Assembly: GCF_900107585.1 (NCBI RefSeq)
Contig: NZ_FNQM01000018.1
Coordinates: 1-58,007 of the forward strand
Direction: 5' to 3'
DNA: 58,007 nt
Source: Rubrimonas cliftonensis
Lineage (GTDB): Bacteria; Pseudomonadota; Alphaproteobacteria; Rhodobacterales; Rhodobacteraceae
Shown: positions 1 to 8,487 of the stretch, in pieces
Layout: every line of letters starts with the position of its first letter
Numbering within the stretch: the stretch's first letter is position 1
Notes under the pieces: generated by a model
The model's database searches: none
The model's input: the letters and a program-made list of their open reading frames with translations, nothing else
What the model was told of the DNA's origin: nothing
Position numbers and translations under genes: made by a program

Positions 1-165
1 GGCGCGCTGGCCCATGTCGAGGAAGCCCGCTTCTACCCCGCGCTCCGAGCCCTCCGCACCCTGCTGCCAACCGAGGAGCGCCTGCTCAACCCCGACGGTG
101 ACGGGGGCGACGCCGCGCGCGGGACCGCTGGCGGGCCCGCCGCCGGAACGCACGCGGCCGAGTGA
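1..165 (+). CDS. 3' end of a possible hemerythrin-like protein (partial)
   Basis: The first reading frame is open from the window edge to a TGA at 163-165, giving 54 C-terminal residues. The start of the fragment (AHVEEARFYPALRAL) resembles the fourth-helix region of hemerythrin HHE domains, where an H..EE..FYPAL pattern supplies a histidine and a glutamate to the di-iron site. The last 25 residues are a Gly/Ala/Asp-rich tail of no known function. The 5' end lies outside the window, so neither length nor start can be judged. If this is wrong, the frame is just an open frame in GC-rich DNA. From 166 to 312, before the fliI stop, I see nothing. Confidence 0.4.
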   Translation, partial: GALAHVEEARFYPALRALRTLLPTEERLLNPDGDGGDAARGTAGGPAAGTHAAE

Positions 166-312
166 CGGGCAGCCTCGCGGAAGCTGCGCGCCGCCTCGAG
201 CGAATTGCGAGCCGACCGGATCAGTCGGCGACATCAAAACCGCGACGTGGCGGCGGCGCGGAGCGGCGGACCCGACGCAGTCGGGTCGAACGCCGCTCCA
301 GGAGGGCGCCGA

Positions 313-1689
313 TCAGTCGGCGTCGACCTTCTCCGCCTGCGCCGCGGCGTCCACGCCGAGCGCCTCGCCCAGCCGACGGAACGCGTCCGACGCTCCGTCG
401 GGGCTGTTCGAGGCGACGAAGGCCTCGAGGGCCTCCCGCGCCGCCACGGCCGCGTCTGCCTCCGGATCGGCGCCCGCCGCGTAGAGCCCGGTGCGGATCA
501 TCGGCTCGATGTCCTCGTAGGCGGCGATGCGGCGGCGGGCGAGGGCGATGAGGGCGTTCTCCGGCTCGCTGGCTGCGTCGGGCAGCGAGCGCGAGACGGA
601 GCGGCGCACGTCGACGGCCGGGAAGCGGCCCCGCTCGGCGATGGCGCGGTCGAGCACCAGATGACCGTCCAGCACGCCGCGCGTGATGTCGGCGACCGGC
701 TCCTCCATGTCGGAGCCGGCGACAAGGACGCTGTAGATCGCCGTGATGTCGCCCTGCGCGCCATGGCCCGGCCCCGCGCGCTCCACGAGCTGCGCGATGG
801 CGTGGGCGGTCGAGGGCGGATAGGCGCGCAGCGACGGCGCCTCGCCGGCGGCGAGCGCGACCTCGCGGTGCGCCTCCGCGAAGCGCGTCACCGAATCGAT
901 CAGGAGCAGCACATGCAGGCCCTGGTCGCGGAAGCTCTCGGCCACCGCGGTCGCGAGCCACGCCGCCTGCCGCTTGGCGAGCGGCGCCTGGTCGGACGTC
1001 GCGGCGACCACCACGGCGCGCTTCATGCCGTCGGGCCCTAGGCCGCGCTCGACGAAGTCGCGCACCTCGCGGCCGCGCTCGCCGATGAGGCCGACCACGA
1101 CGACGTCCGCCGCCACGCCGCGCGCAAGCTTGCCAAGCAGCGTCGACTTGCCGACGCCGGAGCCCGCGAAGAGGCCGACGCGCTGTCCGCGCACCAGCGG
1201 CAGAAGCGTGTCGAAGGCGCTGAGGCCTGTGTCGAGGCGCGATCCCAGTCCGCGGCGCAGGGCCGGCGGCGGCGGCGCGCGGCGCAGTGGGGCGGGGCGC
1301 AGCCCCTCGTCGAGCGGCGCGCCGTCGAGCGGCGCGCCGAACGCGTCGACCACGCGCCCGATCCAGGCGGGGCAGGGGCGCACGCCGGCCTGCGGCTCGA
1401 GCCAGGCGCGGTCGCCGACGGCGACGCCCTCCCCGGTGCCGAACCACATCGCCCGGGCGCCCTCGCCGTCGACGGCGACGATCTCGGCGAGAACCTCGGG
1501 GCGCCCTTCCGGCGCGATTCGCACCCGGTCGCCCCGCCTGCCGGAGCGACCGAGGCCGCGCAGCCGCAGGGCCGCGCTGTCCACCGCCGCCACCTCGCCC
1601 CAGCGCCGCACGGGGCGCAGCGCGGAAATCCGCGCCGTCAGCCCGTCGAGGCCGCGCGCATCCTGCGCGCTCGCCGACGTCCCATCCAT
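313..1689 (-). CDS. fliI: Flagellum-specific ATP synthase FliI
   Basis: FliI is the hexameric ATPase at the cytoplasmic face of the flagellar type III export gate; it unloads substrates from chaperones. The 458 residues match the usual family length. An N-terminal beta-barrel region occupies about residues 18-125, followed by the catalytic RecA-like domain with the Walker A sequence AGSGVGKS at 175-182, and a short C-terminal helical domain. The gene faces away from the flgB-flhB operon and shares its 98-bp divergent promoter region. The ATG at 1689 is the only convincing start, since the family N-terminal barrel begins shortly after it. A shared flagellar regulator for both directions is likely but no binding site is certain. 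Confidence 0.96.
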   Translation of the reverse strand: MDGTSASAQDARGLDGLTARISALRPVRRWGEVAAVDSAALRLRGLGRSGRRGDRVRIAPEGRPEVLAEIVAVDGEGARAMWFGTGEGVAVGDRAWLEPQAGVRPCPAWIGRVVDAFGAPLDGAPLDEGLRPAPLRRAPPPPALRRGLGSRLDTGLSAFDTLLPLVRGQRVGLFAGSGVGKSTLLGKLARGVAADVVVVGLIGERGREVRDFVERGLGPDGMKRAVVVAATSDQAPLAKRQAAWLATAVAESFRDQGLHVLLLIDSVTRFAEAHREVALAAGEAPSLRAYPPSTAHAIAQLVERAGPGHGAQGDITAIYSVLVAGSDMEEPVADITRGVLDGHLVLDRAIAERGRFPAVDVRRSVSRSLPDAASEPENALIALARRRIAAYEDIEPMIRTGLYAAGADPEADAAVAAREALEAFVASNSPDGASDAFRRLGEALGVDAAAQAEKVDAD

Positions 1690-1787
1690 CTTTTCCGCCC
1701 GTAAATCGCCGCGATGCCGTTCGCGGACACGTTTGAGTAACCGCTTCGGGCTTAACCAGCGGTTGCGAAGCGAGGGGAGAACCCTGA
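1690..1787. promoter_or_regulatory. Divergent flagellar promoter region fliI/flgB
   Basis: This 98-bp gap separates divergent fliI and flgB. It contains two overlapping inverted repeats: AACCGC (1739-1744) with GCGGTT (1759-1764), and CGCTTCG (1742-1748) with CGAAGCG (1766-1772). A single TTAACC half-site lies between the arms at 1752-1757, but there is no full TTAA-N7-TTAA CtrA box. The flgB Shine-Dalgarno is GGGGAGAA just before the start. The repeats could be an operator or an RNA hairpin in the flgB leader; the sequence cannot tell which. Confidence 0.45.
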
Positions 1788-2165
1788 ATGAACGACATCG
1801 CGATTCTCAAGATGGCCGACGCCATGGCCCGCCATGCGGCGGGACGCCATGCGCTTGTCGCGCGCAACATCGCCAACGCCGATACGCCCGGCTACGCCGC
1901 GCAGGATCTCAAGCCCTTCGAGGCGGTGGTCCGGGAGCGGGAGGCGCTTCGGTCCACGCGACCGTCCCATCTGGCCGGCGGCGCGACCGTCCGGCTCGAT
2001 CCGCACATGGAGACCGCGCCCGACGCGGCCAGCCCCAACGGCAACACCGTGTCGCTGCCCGACCAGGTGGCCCGCGGCTCGCAGGCCATGGGCGCGCACG
2101 ACCGCGCGCTCGCGATCTACGGCAAGACCATGGACATCCTGCGCGCCGGCCTCGGCCGGCGCTGA
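1788..2165 (+). CDS. flgB: Flagellar proximal rod protein FlgB
   Basis: FlgB is an exported component of the proximal rod of the flagellar basal body. The protein is 125 residues, normal for the family, and carries the rod-protein signature ARNIANADTPGY near residues 25-36. It is the first gene of the rightward export operon, with a clear GGGGAGAA ribosome site upstream of the ATG. The gap to flgC is 16 bp. There is no signal peptide, as expected for a substrate of the flagellar export apparatus. Confidence 0.95.
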   Translation: MNDIAILKMADAMARHAAGRHALVARNIANADTPGYAAQDLKPFEAVVREREALRSTRPSHLAGGATVRLDPHMETAPDAASPNGNTVSLPDQVARGSQAMGAHDRALAIYGKTMDILRAGLGRR

Positions 2166-2181
2166 CCAGAAAGGCTGAGGG

Positions 2182-2562
2182 ATGGTTGATTTCAGCGACG
2201 TGCAGAAGGTGGCCAGCTCGGGGATGCAGGCGCAGAGCCAGCGCCTCCGGGTTATCGCCGAGAACATTGCAAACGCGGATACGCCGGGTTTCCGGCGCAA
2301 GATGCTCGCCTTCGGCGTGGAGCGCGGGACGGGCGGCGTGGCGGTGGACGCCATGGCGTTCGACAACGCCGAGCTGCCGAAGGTCTACGACCCCTCGCAC
2401 CCGATGGCGGACGCCGAAGGATACTACGAGGGCTCTTCGGTCCGCCTCATGGTCGAGGTGGCCGACGCGCGCGAGGCGCAGCGCAGCTACGAAGCCAACC
2501 TGCGCATCTTCGACCAGACCCGACGCATGTCCGCGTCGGTGCTAGATCTCATCAAACGGTGA
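2182..2562 (+). CDS. flgC: Flagellar proximal rod protein FlgC
   Basis: FlgC is the second proximal rod protein and polymerises with FlgB, FlgF and FliE above the MS ring. The 126 residues include the N-terminal rod motif AENIANADTPGFRR (about 27-40) and a C-terminal segment ending SASVLDLIKR, which fits the long terminal helix that packs the rod. It follows flgB by 16 bp and its TGA overlaps the putative GTG start of fliE, so translation is probably coupled. Confidence 0.95.
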   Translation: MVDFSDVQKVASSGMQAQSQRLRVIAENIANADTPGFRRKMLAFGVERGTGGVAVDAMAFDNAELPKVYDPSHPMADAEGYYEGSSVRLMVEVADAREAQRSYEANLRIFDQTRRMSASVLDLIKR

Positions 2563-2870
2563 CCAGGATGGACATCCGCTCAGCCCTTGCGGGGCAACTC
2601 TACACTGACATCAAGCCGGCGGCGCGGGCGGAGCCCTCGCTGCGCGGCGCGAAGCTCGACTTCGGCCAGGCGCTGCGCGACAGCGCCATGGAGACGCTGC
2701 AGGGCATCCGCCAGGCCGAGCGCACGACCATCGCCGGCATCTCCGGCAAGGCCGACGCCCAGTCCGTGGTGCAGGCGCTCGCCGCCACCGAGCTCGCGGT
2801 CGAGACGGCCACGACGGTGCGCGACAAGGTCGTGGAGGCCTACAACGAAATCCTCCGCATGCCGGTCTGA
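2559..2870 (+). CDS. fliE: Flagellar hook-basal body protein FliE
   Basis: FliE joins the MS ring (FliF) to the proximal rod and is an early export substrate. The protein is about 100 residues with the family C-terminal core (ATELAVETATTVRDKVVEAY, then NEILRMPV). The start is uncertain. GTG at 2559 overlaps the flgC stop in a GTGA arrangement that recurs elsewhere in this window and gives 103 residues. The ATG at 2568 gives MDIRS and 100 residues. Neither has a strong Shine-Dalgarno. It sits between flgC and fliQ, as in other Rhodobacteraceae. Confidence 0.92.
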   Translation: MTRMDIRSALAGQLYTDIKPAARAEPSLRGAKLDFGQALRDSAMETLQGIRQAERTTIAGISGKADAQSVVQALAATELAVETATTVRDKVVEAYNEILRMPV

Positions 2871-2876
2871 CGCGCC

Positions 2877-3143
2877 ATGAGCGAGGGCGACATTCTCGAT
2901 CTCATGCGTGAGATGCTGTGGACGACCCTTATCATGGCGAGCCCCATCCTCATGGTGGCGCTCGTGGTCGGCGTAGTGATCGGCCTGCTGCAGGCCCTGA
3001 CGTCGGTGCAGGAGATGACGCTGACCTTCGTGCCGAAGCTCGCCGCGATCGCCGTCACCTTCTGGATCACCATGGGCACCACGGGGCGGCTCCTGGTGGA
3101 GTTCTACCAGCTGCGGATCCTCAGCCTCGTGGCCGGGGGCTGA
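2877..3143 (+). CDS. fliQ: Flagellar export gate membrane protein FliQ
   Basis: FliQ is a small inner-membrane subunit of the FliP-FliQ-FliR export gate. The 88-residue protein has the two expected transmembrane helices (about 17-38 and 52-72) joined by a short loop containing the conserved LQALTSVQEMTLTFVPK core. The gene starts 6 bp after fliE. FliP is not in this window, so the gate genes are split in this genome. Confidence 0.95.
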   Translation: MSEGDILDLMREMLWTTLIMASPILMVALVVGVVIGLLQALTSVQEMTLTFVPKLAAIAVTFWITMGTTGRLLVEFYQLRILSLVAGG

Positions 3144-3144
3144 G

Positions 3145-3930
3145 ATGGCGCGCCGGGGAGCAGCGGCGGCTTCGGGCCTCTACGGCGCTCTCGCGCCGCT
3201 GAAGGTTCTGGCGGCGCTTGCCTGCCTCGCGGCCTTCGCGCCGGCCTCGGCAGGGGCCGGCGGCCTGCTGCGTCGCGCGGCCGCGCCCGATCCCGCGGCG
3301 ACATGCATCGCGGAGGCCGACCGCGCCGCCGACAAGAATGGCGTGCCGCGCGCGGTGATGCGCGCCATCACCCGCACCGAGACCGGGCGCGCCGTCGACG
3401 GCGCGCTCCAGCCCTGGCCCTGGACCGTGAACATGGAGGGCGTGGGCCGCTGGTTCGACGACCTCGACGCGGCCCTGGCCTATGTCGCGCGGGAGCAGGC
3501 GCGCGGCGCGACGAGTTTCGACGTGGGCTGCTTCCAGCTCAACCACCGCTGGCACGGTCAGGCCTTCGCCTCCGTGCGGGCGATGTTCGACCCGGCGGCG
3601 AACGCGGACTATGCGGCCCGCTTCCTGGTGGAGAACCATGCCGAGACCGGCGACTGGACGCTCGCCGCCGGGCTCTACCACTCCCGGACGCCGGAGTTTC
3701 GCGACCGGTACGCGGCGCGCTTCGCGCATATCCTCGCGCGGGGCGAGGGCGCGGCCGGGCCTGTCGACACGGCGCGCGCCGAGGCGCCCGGGGAACGCGC
3801 GGGCCGCCGCGCGCCGTCGCTCTGGCGGGCCGCCGATCCGCCGCCGCGGACGGCCGGCGGCGTCGCGCTGGTCGCGCTTCGCGGCGGGCTCTCGCCCCTT
3901 CGCGCCGCGCGGGGGGGCCTGATCAACTGA
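3145..3930 (+). CDS. Flagellar-cluster lytic transglycosylase (SltF-like)
   Basis: A 261-residue periplasmic enzyme predicted to cleave peptidoglycan glycan strands, probably to let the rod pass through the cell wall. An N-terminal hydrophobic segment (about 20-38) fits a signal sequence. The SLT-type domain covers roughly residues 52-205; Glu79 in ITRTETGR is the likely catalytic acid, followed by WPWTVN and CFQLNHRWHG motifs. The C-terminal 55 residues are Arg/Ala/Pro-rich and unassigned. It lies 1 bp after fliQ, inside the export operon, the same place as the flagellar transglycosylase in many roseobacters. The Rhodobacter enzyme SltF is the nearest functional parallel I know; equivalence is inferred. 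Confidence 0.85.
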   Translation: MARRGAAAASGLYGALAPLKVLAALACLAAFAPASAGAGGLLRRAAAPDPAATCIAEADRAADKNGVPRAVMRAITRTETGRAVDGALQPWPWTVNMEGVGRWFDDLDAALAYVAREQARGATSFDVGCFQLNHRWHGQAFASVRAMFDPAANADYAARFLVENHAETGDWTLAAGLYHSRTPEFRDRYAARFAHILARGEGAAGPVDTARAEAPGERAGRRAPSLWRAADPPPRTAGGVALVALRGGLSPLRAARGGLIN

Positions 3931-3937
3931 GGCGACG

Positions 3938-3961
3938 CCCCCTCGCGCAGAAGCGCGGGGG
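3938..3961 (+). terminator. Stem-loop between transglycosylase gene and flhA
   Basis: A strong hairpin: left arm CCCCC-T-CGCGC (3938-3948), loop AGAA (3949-3952), right arm GCGCGGGGG (3953-3961), with one bulged T. It is followed by ACCGTTTGA, a poor U-run. It could act as a partial terminator or an mRNA processing or stability element that lowers or separates flhA expression. Confidence 0.4.
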
Positions 3962-3990
3962 ACCGTTTGACGTGGAGCCGAGTAGAAACG

Positions 3991-6102
3991 ATGGCCGACC
4001 CCGCAGAAAGCGCCGCAGGTCTGACGCCGCCGCGGCTGTCCATGGACATGCTGCGCCAGCCCACGGTGTTCCTCGCCGTCGCGCTGATGGCGGTGATCGC
4101 GATGATGGTGCTGCCGATGCCGGCGTTCCTGCTGGACATCGGTCTCGCGGCGTCGTTCGCGCTCGCCATCCTGATCTTCACCACCACGCTGTTCATCCAG
4201 CGCCCGCTCGACTTCTCGTCGTTCCCGACGCTGCTGCTGGCGGGGCTGATGCTGCGGCTCAGCCTCAACGTCTCCTCCACCAAGCTCATCATCGGCCAGG
4301 GCCACACCGGCACCGACGCGGCCGGCTCGGTGATCGAGGGTTTCGCGATGTTCGTGATGGGCGGCGACGTCCTGCTCGGCCTCGTGGTGTTCGGCGTGCT
4401 GCTGATCGTCAACTTCATCGTCATCACCAAGGGCGCGGGCCGCATGGCGGAGGTCGGCGCCCGTTTCGCGCTCGACGCCATGCCCGGCAAGCAGCTCGCG
4501 ATCGACAGCGACATGGCGGCCGGCGCCATCAGCCATGAGGAGGCGCGCGAGCGGCGCAAGACCGAGCAGGAGGAGACGACCTTCTTCGGCTCGCTCGACG
4601 GCGCCTCGAAGTTCGTGAAGGGCGACGCCGTCGCCGGCCTGCTCATCACCCTGCTGAACCTCGTAGTAGGTCTGGCGATGGGCGTGATCGTCCACGGCAT
4701 GAACGTCGGCGACGCCTTCACGACCTACGCCATCCTGACCGTGGGCGACGGGCTGGTCAGCCAGATCCCGGCCGTCATCATCTCAATCGCCACGGCGCTG
4801 CTGCTCTCGAAGGGCGGGGTGCTGGGGTCCGCCGACAAGGCGCTGAGCGCCCAGCTCGGCGCCTATCCGCTGGCGCTCGCGACGGTGGCCGGGCTGATGG
4901 CGCTGTTCGCCTTCGTGCCGGGACTGCCGTTCCTGCCCTTCATGATCGGCGCCGCGACGCTCGGCGCCGCCGCATGGCTCGCCTATCGCGAGGTGCAGGC
5001 GAAGGCCGCCCGGCCGGAGCAGGCGGAGGCGGACGCCGCGCCGGCGAAGCGCACGATCGGCGACACGCTCGACCTCGACGAGATCCATGTCCAGTTCGCG
5101 CCCGATCTCGTCGCCTCGGTGATGGACGCCGCGACCGGTCTCGACGCCCGGATCGCCAACATCCGCAATCACATCGCCTCGACCTTCGGACTCGTGATCC
5201 CGGAGATCCGCCTGACCGACGAGCCGACGCTGCCGGAAGGCGCCTACGCCATCCGCATCCACGGCGTCGAGGTCGCCCGCAGCATCCTGCGGCCGGACAA
5301 GGTTCTGGCGCTGCTGTCGGAGACCATGCCGCTCGCCGCCGCCGGCGAGGACGTCAAGGAGCCGGTCTACGGCGCGCCGGCGCGCTGGATCTCCGAGGTC
5401 GACCGCGAGGAGGCGGCGCTGACCGGCATGGCGGTCGTCGGCCCGGTGGAGGTGGTCGCGACGCATCTGCTCGAGACGCTGAAGGAGAATTTCGGCCGGC
5501 TGATGACCCGACGCGTGCTGCGCCGCCTGCTCGACGGCTTCGTGCAGGTCTCCGACCCCGTCCGCGCCGAGGCCAACAAGCGCATCCTCGACGAATTCGT
5601 GCCCGACAAGGTGCCGGTGGAGCTGCTCCAGTCGGTGCTGCGGCTGCTGCTCGAGGAGCAGGTCTCGGTGCGCAACCTGCCGCTCATTCTCGAGGCGATC
5701 GCCGAGGGCCGTTCGCTGGGGCAGGCCGACGTGGTCGCCGAGCATGTCCGCCGCCGCCTCGGCTTCCAGCTCGTCGCCGAGCTGCGCGACGAGGACGGCG
5801 CGCTGCCGCTGGTGCAGCTCGGCGCCGAGTGGGAGACGCTGTTCCAGCGCTACGAACTGCCGATGGAGGGCGGCGGCGCCGACGTCGCCCTGCCGCCGGA
5901 GGACTTCAACCGCCTCGCAAGAACCGTGGGCGAGAAGCTGGCGGAGGCCGCGCGCCTGGGCCGGCGGGCGGTGGTGGCGACGTCGGCGCGGCGTCGACGC
6001 TTCGTGCGCGGCGTCCTCCAGGCCAAGGGTCTGCCGACGCCCGTGATGAGCTACGAGGAGATCGGAGCCGACGCGCGCCCGGCGCTCGTCGGCGTCGCCT
6101 GA
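3991..6102 (+). CDS. flhA: Flagellar biosynthesis protein FlhA
   Basis: FlhA is the large export-gate subunit: an N-terminal membrane domain of about eight helices (roughly 24-330) followed by a cytoplasmic domain that forms the nonameric docking ring for chaperone-substrate complexes. The 703 residues are normal. The conserved FHIPEP-family segment between membrane helices (RFALDAMPGKQLAIDSDMAA) is intact. I chose ATG at 3991; an in-frame TTG at 3967 would add eight residues but falls just after the stem-loop at 3938-3961. A GGAG lies 14 bp before the ATG, which is weak. fliR follows after 12 bp. Confidence 0.95.
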   Translation: MADPAESAAGLTPPRLSMDMLRQPTVFLAVALMAVIAMMVLPMPAFLLDIGLAASFALAILIFTTTLFIQRPLDFSSFPTLLLAGLMLRLSLNVSSTKLIIGQGHTGTDAAGSVIEGFAMFVMGGDVLLGLVVFGVLLIVNFIVITKGAGRMAEVGARFALDAMPGKQLAIDSDMAAGAISHEEARERRKTEQEETTFFGSLDGASKFVKGDAVAGLLITLLNLVVGLAMGVIVHGMNVGDAFTTYAILTVGDGLVSQIPAVIISIATALLLSKGGVLGSADKALSAQLGAYPLALATVAGLMALFAFVPGLPFLPFMIGAATLGAAAWLAYREVQAKAARPEQAEADAAPAKRTIGDTLDLDEIHVQFAPDLVASVMDAATGLDARIANIRNHIASTFGLVIPEIRLTDEPTLPEGAYAIRIHGVEVARSILRPDKVLALLSETMPLAAAGEDVKEPVYGAPARWISEVDREEAALTGMAVVGPVEVVATHLLETLKENFGRLMTRRVLRRLLDGFVQVSDPVRAEANKRILDEFVPDKVPVELLQSVLRLLLEEQVSVRNLPLILEAIAEGRSLGQADVVAEHVRRRLGFQLVAELRDEDGALPLVQLGAEWETLFQRYELPMEGGGADVALPPEDFNRLARTVGEKLAEAARLGRRAVVATSARRRRFVRGVLQAKGLPTPVMSYEEIGADARPALVGVA

Positions 6103-6114
6103 GAGGGGACCGCG

Positions 6115-6897
6115 ATGGACTTCCTCGCGCCGCTCGCTCCCTTCCTCGCGCTTGGCGGCGACGCCGCGCTCGCCGCGCTCGCCGTCTTCGCGCGCGTCGC
6201 CGCGGCGGTCGCCCTGCTGCCCGGCTTCGGCGAGCGGTCGCTGCCGTCGCGCGTCAAGCTCGGGGCCGCGATCGCCTTCACCATGGTCGTGTTTCCCATG
6301 GCCGACGCGCCGGGAGACCTCGGCCGGACGGGGGTCGCGGAGTACGGCCTGATCGTCATCGCGGAGGCCGCCGCCGGCGTCATTCTCGGCCTGTCGGTGC
6401 GCCTGATGATCATGGCGCTGCAGACGGCCGGCTCGATCGCGTCGCAGAGCGTCTCTGTCAGCCAGATGTTCGGCGCGGGCATGACTGCCGAGCCGCAGCC
6501 CGCCTACTCCAACGTCCTCACCGTCGCGGGCATCGCGATGGCCTTCGCGCTGGGTCTGCCCGAATACGCCGCCTCCGCTATGATCGGGAGCTACGACTCG
6601 ATCCCGTTCGGCGCCCTGCCGGTCAGCGCCGAACTCGCCGACTGGGGCGTGAGCCGGGTGGCTGGCGCCTTCGCCAGCGCGGTCGGCCTCGCCGCGCCCT
6701 TCATCGTCGCCGCCTTCGCCTACAACCTCGCGCTCGGCGCGATCAACCGCGCGATGCCGCAGCTGATGGTGGCCTTCGTGGGCGCGCCCGCCATCACCGC
6801 CGGCGCTATTCTGCTGATGGCGCTGGCCACGCCGCTGATGCTTCAGGTCTGGAGCAGCGCGTTCGTGGCCGTCATCTCCGCGCCCTATGCGCGGTAG
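6115..6897 (+). CDS. fliR: Flagellar export gate membrane protein FliR
   Basis: FliR is the third membrane subunit of the export gate; with FliP and FliQ it forms the helical pore through which rod, hook and filament proteins leave. The protein has 260 residues and six or so hydrophobic segments, with the family core LLPGFGERSLPSRVKLGAAI near residues 35-54 and SVSQMFGAGM in the central loop. It lies 12 bp after flhA and 9 bp before flhB, so it is plainly in the same transcript. Confidence 0.95.
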   Translation: MDFLAPLAPFLALGGDAALAALAVFARVAAAVALLPGFGERSLPSRVKLGAAIAFTMVVFPMADAPGDLGRTGVAEYGLIVIAEAAAGVILGLSVRLMIMALQTAGSIASQSVSVSQMFGAGMTAEPQPAYSNVLTVAGIAMAFALGLPEYAASAMIGSYDSIPFGALPVSAELADWGVSRVAGAFASAVGLAAPFIVAAFAYNLALGAINRAMPQLMVAFVGAPAITAGAILLMALATPLMLQVWSSAFVAVISAPYAR

Positions 6898-6906
6898 GGG
6901 GAGCGC

Positions 6907-8016
6907 ATGAGCGAAGGCGCCGACGAGGGCCAGGAAAAGAGTTTCGAGGCGACGCCGCAGAAGCTCCAGAAGGCGCGCGAGCAGGGCAATGTCGCCGTCA
7001 GCCAGGACGTTCACGCCGCGGCGGCCTATATCGGCATGATCGCGGCGCTCGTGGCCTTCGGCGCGGCGGCCGTGGCGGCGTTCGGCGCGGCGCTGACGCC
7101 GTTCATCGCCAGCGTCGATCGGCTCGAAGGGCGCATCCTCGGTCCGGGCGGCCTGATGCTGTCGGCCCTCATGGTCGCCACGGCCTGCGTCGCCGTGCTG
7201 CCGCTTTTCATCGGGCCGGCGCTGGGCGCGCTCGGCTCGCTGCTGGCGCAGCAGGCCGTCGTGGTCGCGCCGTCGAAGCTTGCGCCGAAGTTTTCGCGGC
7301 TTTCGCCGATCGAGACCGCGAAGAAGAAGTTCGGGCCCACCGGGCTGATGGAGTTCCTCAAGAGCGCGGTGAAGCTGTTCGTCATCGGCACGGTGACGTG
7401 GTTCTGGCTGGAGGGGCGGGCCGCCCAGATCATCGGGCTCGCCGCCGCCCCGCCGCGCGAGATCGGCGTGGCGCTGGGCGAGGCGATGCTCTCGCTGCTG
7501 ACGATCGTCGCGATCGTGGCGGCGGCCATCGCGGCGATCGACATGGTCTGGCAGCGCTTCGACCATGCGCGCCAGCAGCGCATGACCTTCGAGGAGATGA
7601 AGAAGGAGAGCAAGGAAACCGAGGGCGACCCCGCGATGAAGCAGAAGCGTCGTGCGCGGGCCCAGGAGATCGCCTCCAACCGGATGCTCGCCGACGTGCC
7701 CAAGGCCGACGTCGTCATCGTCAACCCGACGCACTACGCCGTCGCCCTTAAATGGACGCGCGCGCCGGGCGAGGCGCCGGAGTGTGTCGCCAAGGGCGTC
7801 GACGAGATGGCGCGCAGGATTCGCGAACTCGCCGCCGAGGCGGGCGTGCCGATCCACCGCGACCCGCCCACGGCGCGCGCGCTCCACGCCGAGGTGGAGA
7901 TCGGCAAACAGGTGCGCCCGGAGCACTACCGCGCCGTCGCCGCCGCCATCCGCTTCTCCGACCAGATGCGGGCGAAGGCGCGCCGCCGGAAGGGCGGCGG
8001 AGGCGATGCGGCGTGA
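6907..8016 (+). CDS. flhB: Flagellar export switch protein FlhB
   Basis: FlhB controls the switch of export specificity from rod/hook to filament proteins by self-cleavage. The 369-residue protein has a membrane domain with four helices (about 38-210), then a cytoplasmic domain with the self-cleavage motif NPTH at residues 273-276. The C-terminus is a basic Arg/Lys/Gly tail. The stop codon overlaps the GTG start of the next gene. Start ATG at 6907 follows a purine-rich GGGGGAGCGC. Confidence 0.96.
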   Translation: MSEGADEGQEKSFEATPQKLQKAREQGNVAVSQDVHAAAAYIGMIAALVAFGAAAVAAFGAALTPFIASVDRLEGRILGPGGLMLSALMVATACVAVLPLFIGPALGALGSLLAQQAVVVAPSKLAPKFSRLSPIETAKKKFGPTGLMEFLKSAVKLFVIGTVTWFWLEGRAAQIIGLAAAPPREIGVALGEAMLSLLTIVAIVAAAIAAIDMVWQRFDHARQQRMTFEEMKKESKETEGDPAMKQKRRARAQEIASNRMLADVPKADVVIVNPTHYAVALKWTRAPGEAPECVAKGVDEMARRIRELAAEAGVPIHRDPPTARALHAEVEIGKQVRPEHYRAVAAAIRFSDQMRAKARRRKGGGGDAA

Positions 8017-8438
8017 CGCCGAAGGCGCTCCGCACGCTCCAGCGCCTCGCCGCGCTCAAGGCGCAGCGCGCGCTCGGCGAACTCGCCGTCGCGCGGGCCC
8101 GCGCCGCGCAGGAGAGCGCCGTCGCGCGGGCCGCCGAGGCCGCCGCGGCGCGCTGCTTCGAGGCCGGCGAAGGAGGCCTCGGCGACGTCGTCCTGATGGG
8201 GGACGTGCGCGAAAAGCTGGAACGGCGCGCGCGGATCGCGCGGGCGGCGCATCTCGCGCTCGAACGTGAGGCGCAGGCCGTTGAGCGGCGCGCCGGCGCC
8301 GCCGTCGCGCGCGAACTGGGCGCAAAGGCGCTGTCCGACGCCGCCGCCGCCGAGGCCGCCGTGGTCGAGGCCCGGCGCGCCGAGCGCGGGGAGGGCGTGC
8401 TCGCGGCGCTGCGGCCCCGCTCCCCCGCCGGCGGCTAG
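8013..8438 (+). CDS. FliJ-like coiled-coil protein, last gene of the flagellar operon
   Basis: A 141-residue, Ala/Arg/Glu-rich protein predicted to be almost entirely helical and coiled-coil. The GTG start at 8013 overlaps the flhB TGA (GTGA), so translation is probably coupled. FliJ proteins are about 140-residue coiled coils that work with FliI in flagellar export; size, helix content and operon position agree, but I see no diagnostic FliJ motif and the family diverges quickly. No other FliJ candidate lies beside fliI. Function is therefore inferred from context. Confidence 0.6.
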   Translation: MTPKALRTLQRLAALKAQRALGELAVARARAAQESAVARAAEAAAARCFEAGEGGLGDVVLMGDVREKLERRARIARAAHLALEREAQAVERRAGAAVARELGAKALSDAAAAEAAVVEARRAERGEGVLAALRPRSPAGG

Positions 8439-8487
8439 AGCGTCTTCCGAGCTGACTGAGGCGGCGGAGAGAGGAGAGCCGCTCTAG
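8435..8487. terminator. Convergent stem-loop spanning two stop codons
   Basis: CTAGAGCG (8435-8442) pairs with CGCTCTAG (8480-8487). The left arm includes the TAG of the FliJ-like gene and the right arm includes the TAG of the convergent CheB-CheR gene. The 37-nt interior can pair further (CTTCCG with CGGAGAG-like segments). A shared bidirectional terminator is the simplest reading, although neither side has a long U-run. Confidence 0.45.

Noticed and set aside
1690-1787. CtrA binding box for the flagellar promoter
   Set aside because: Only a single TTAACC half-site is present; the second half-site at 7-bp spacing is missing.
3967-3990. TTG start for flhA eight codons upstream
   Set aside because: TTG lies immediately after a stem-loop and the ATG at 3991 is the more usual start; kept only as an alternative.
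4783-7926. A 1,047-codon antisense open frame opposite flhA, fliR and flhB
   Set aside because: It mirrors intact flagellar genes, is Arg/His/Glu-rich with no family motifs, and results from lack of stop codons in GC-rich antisense DNA.
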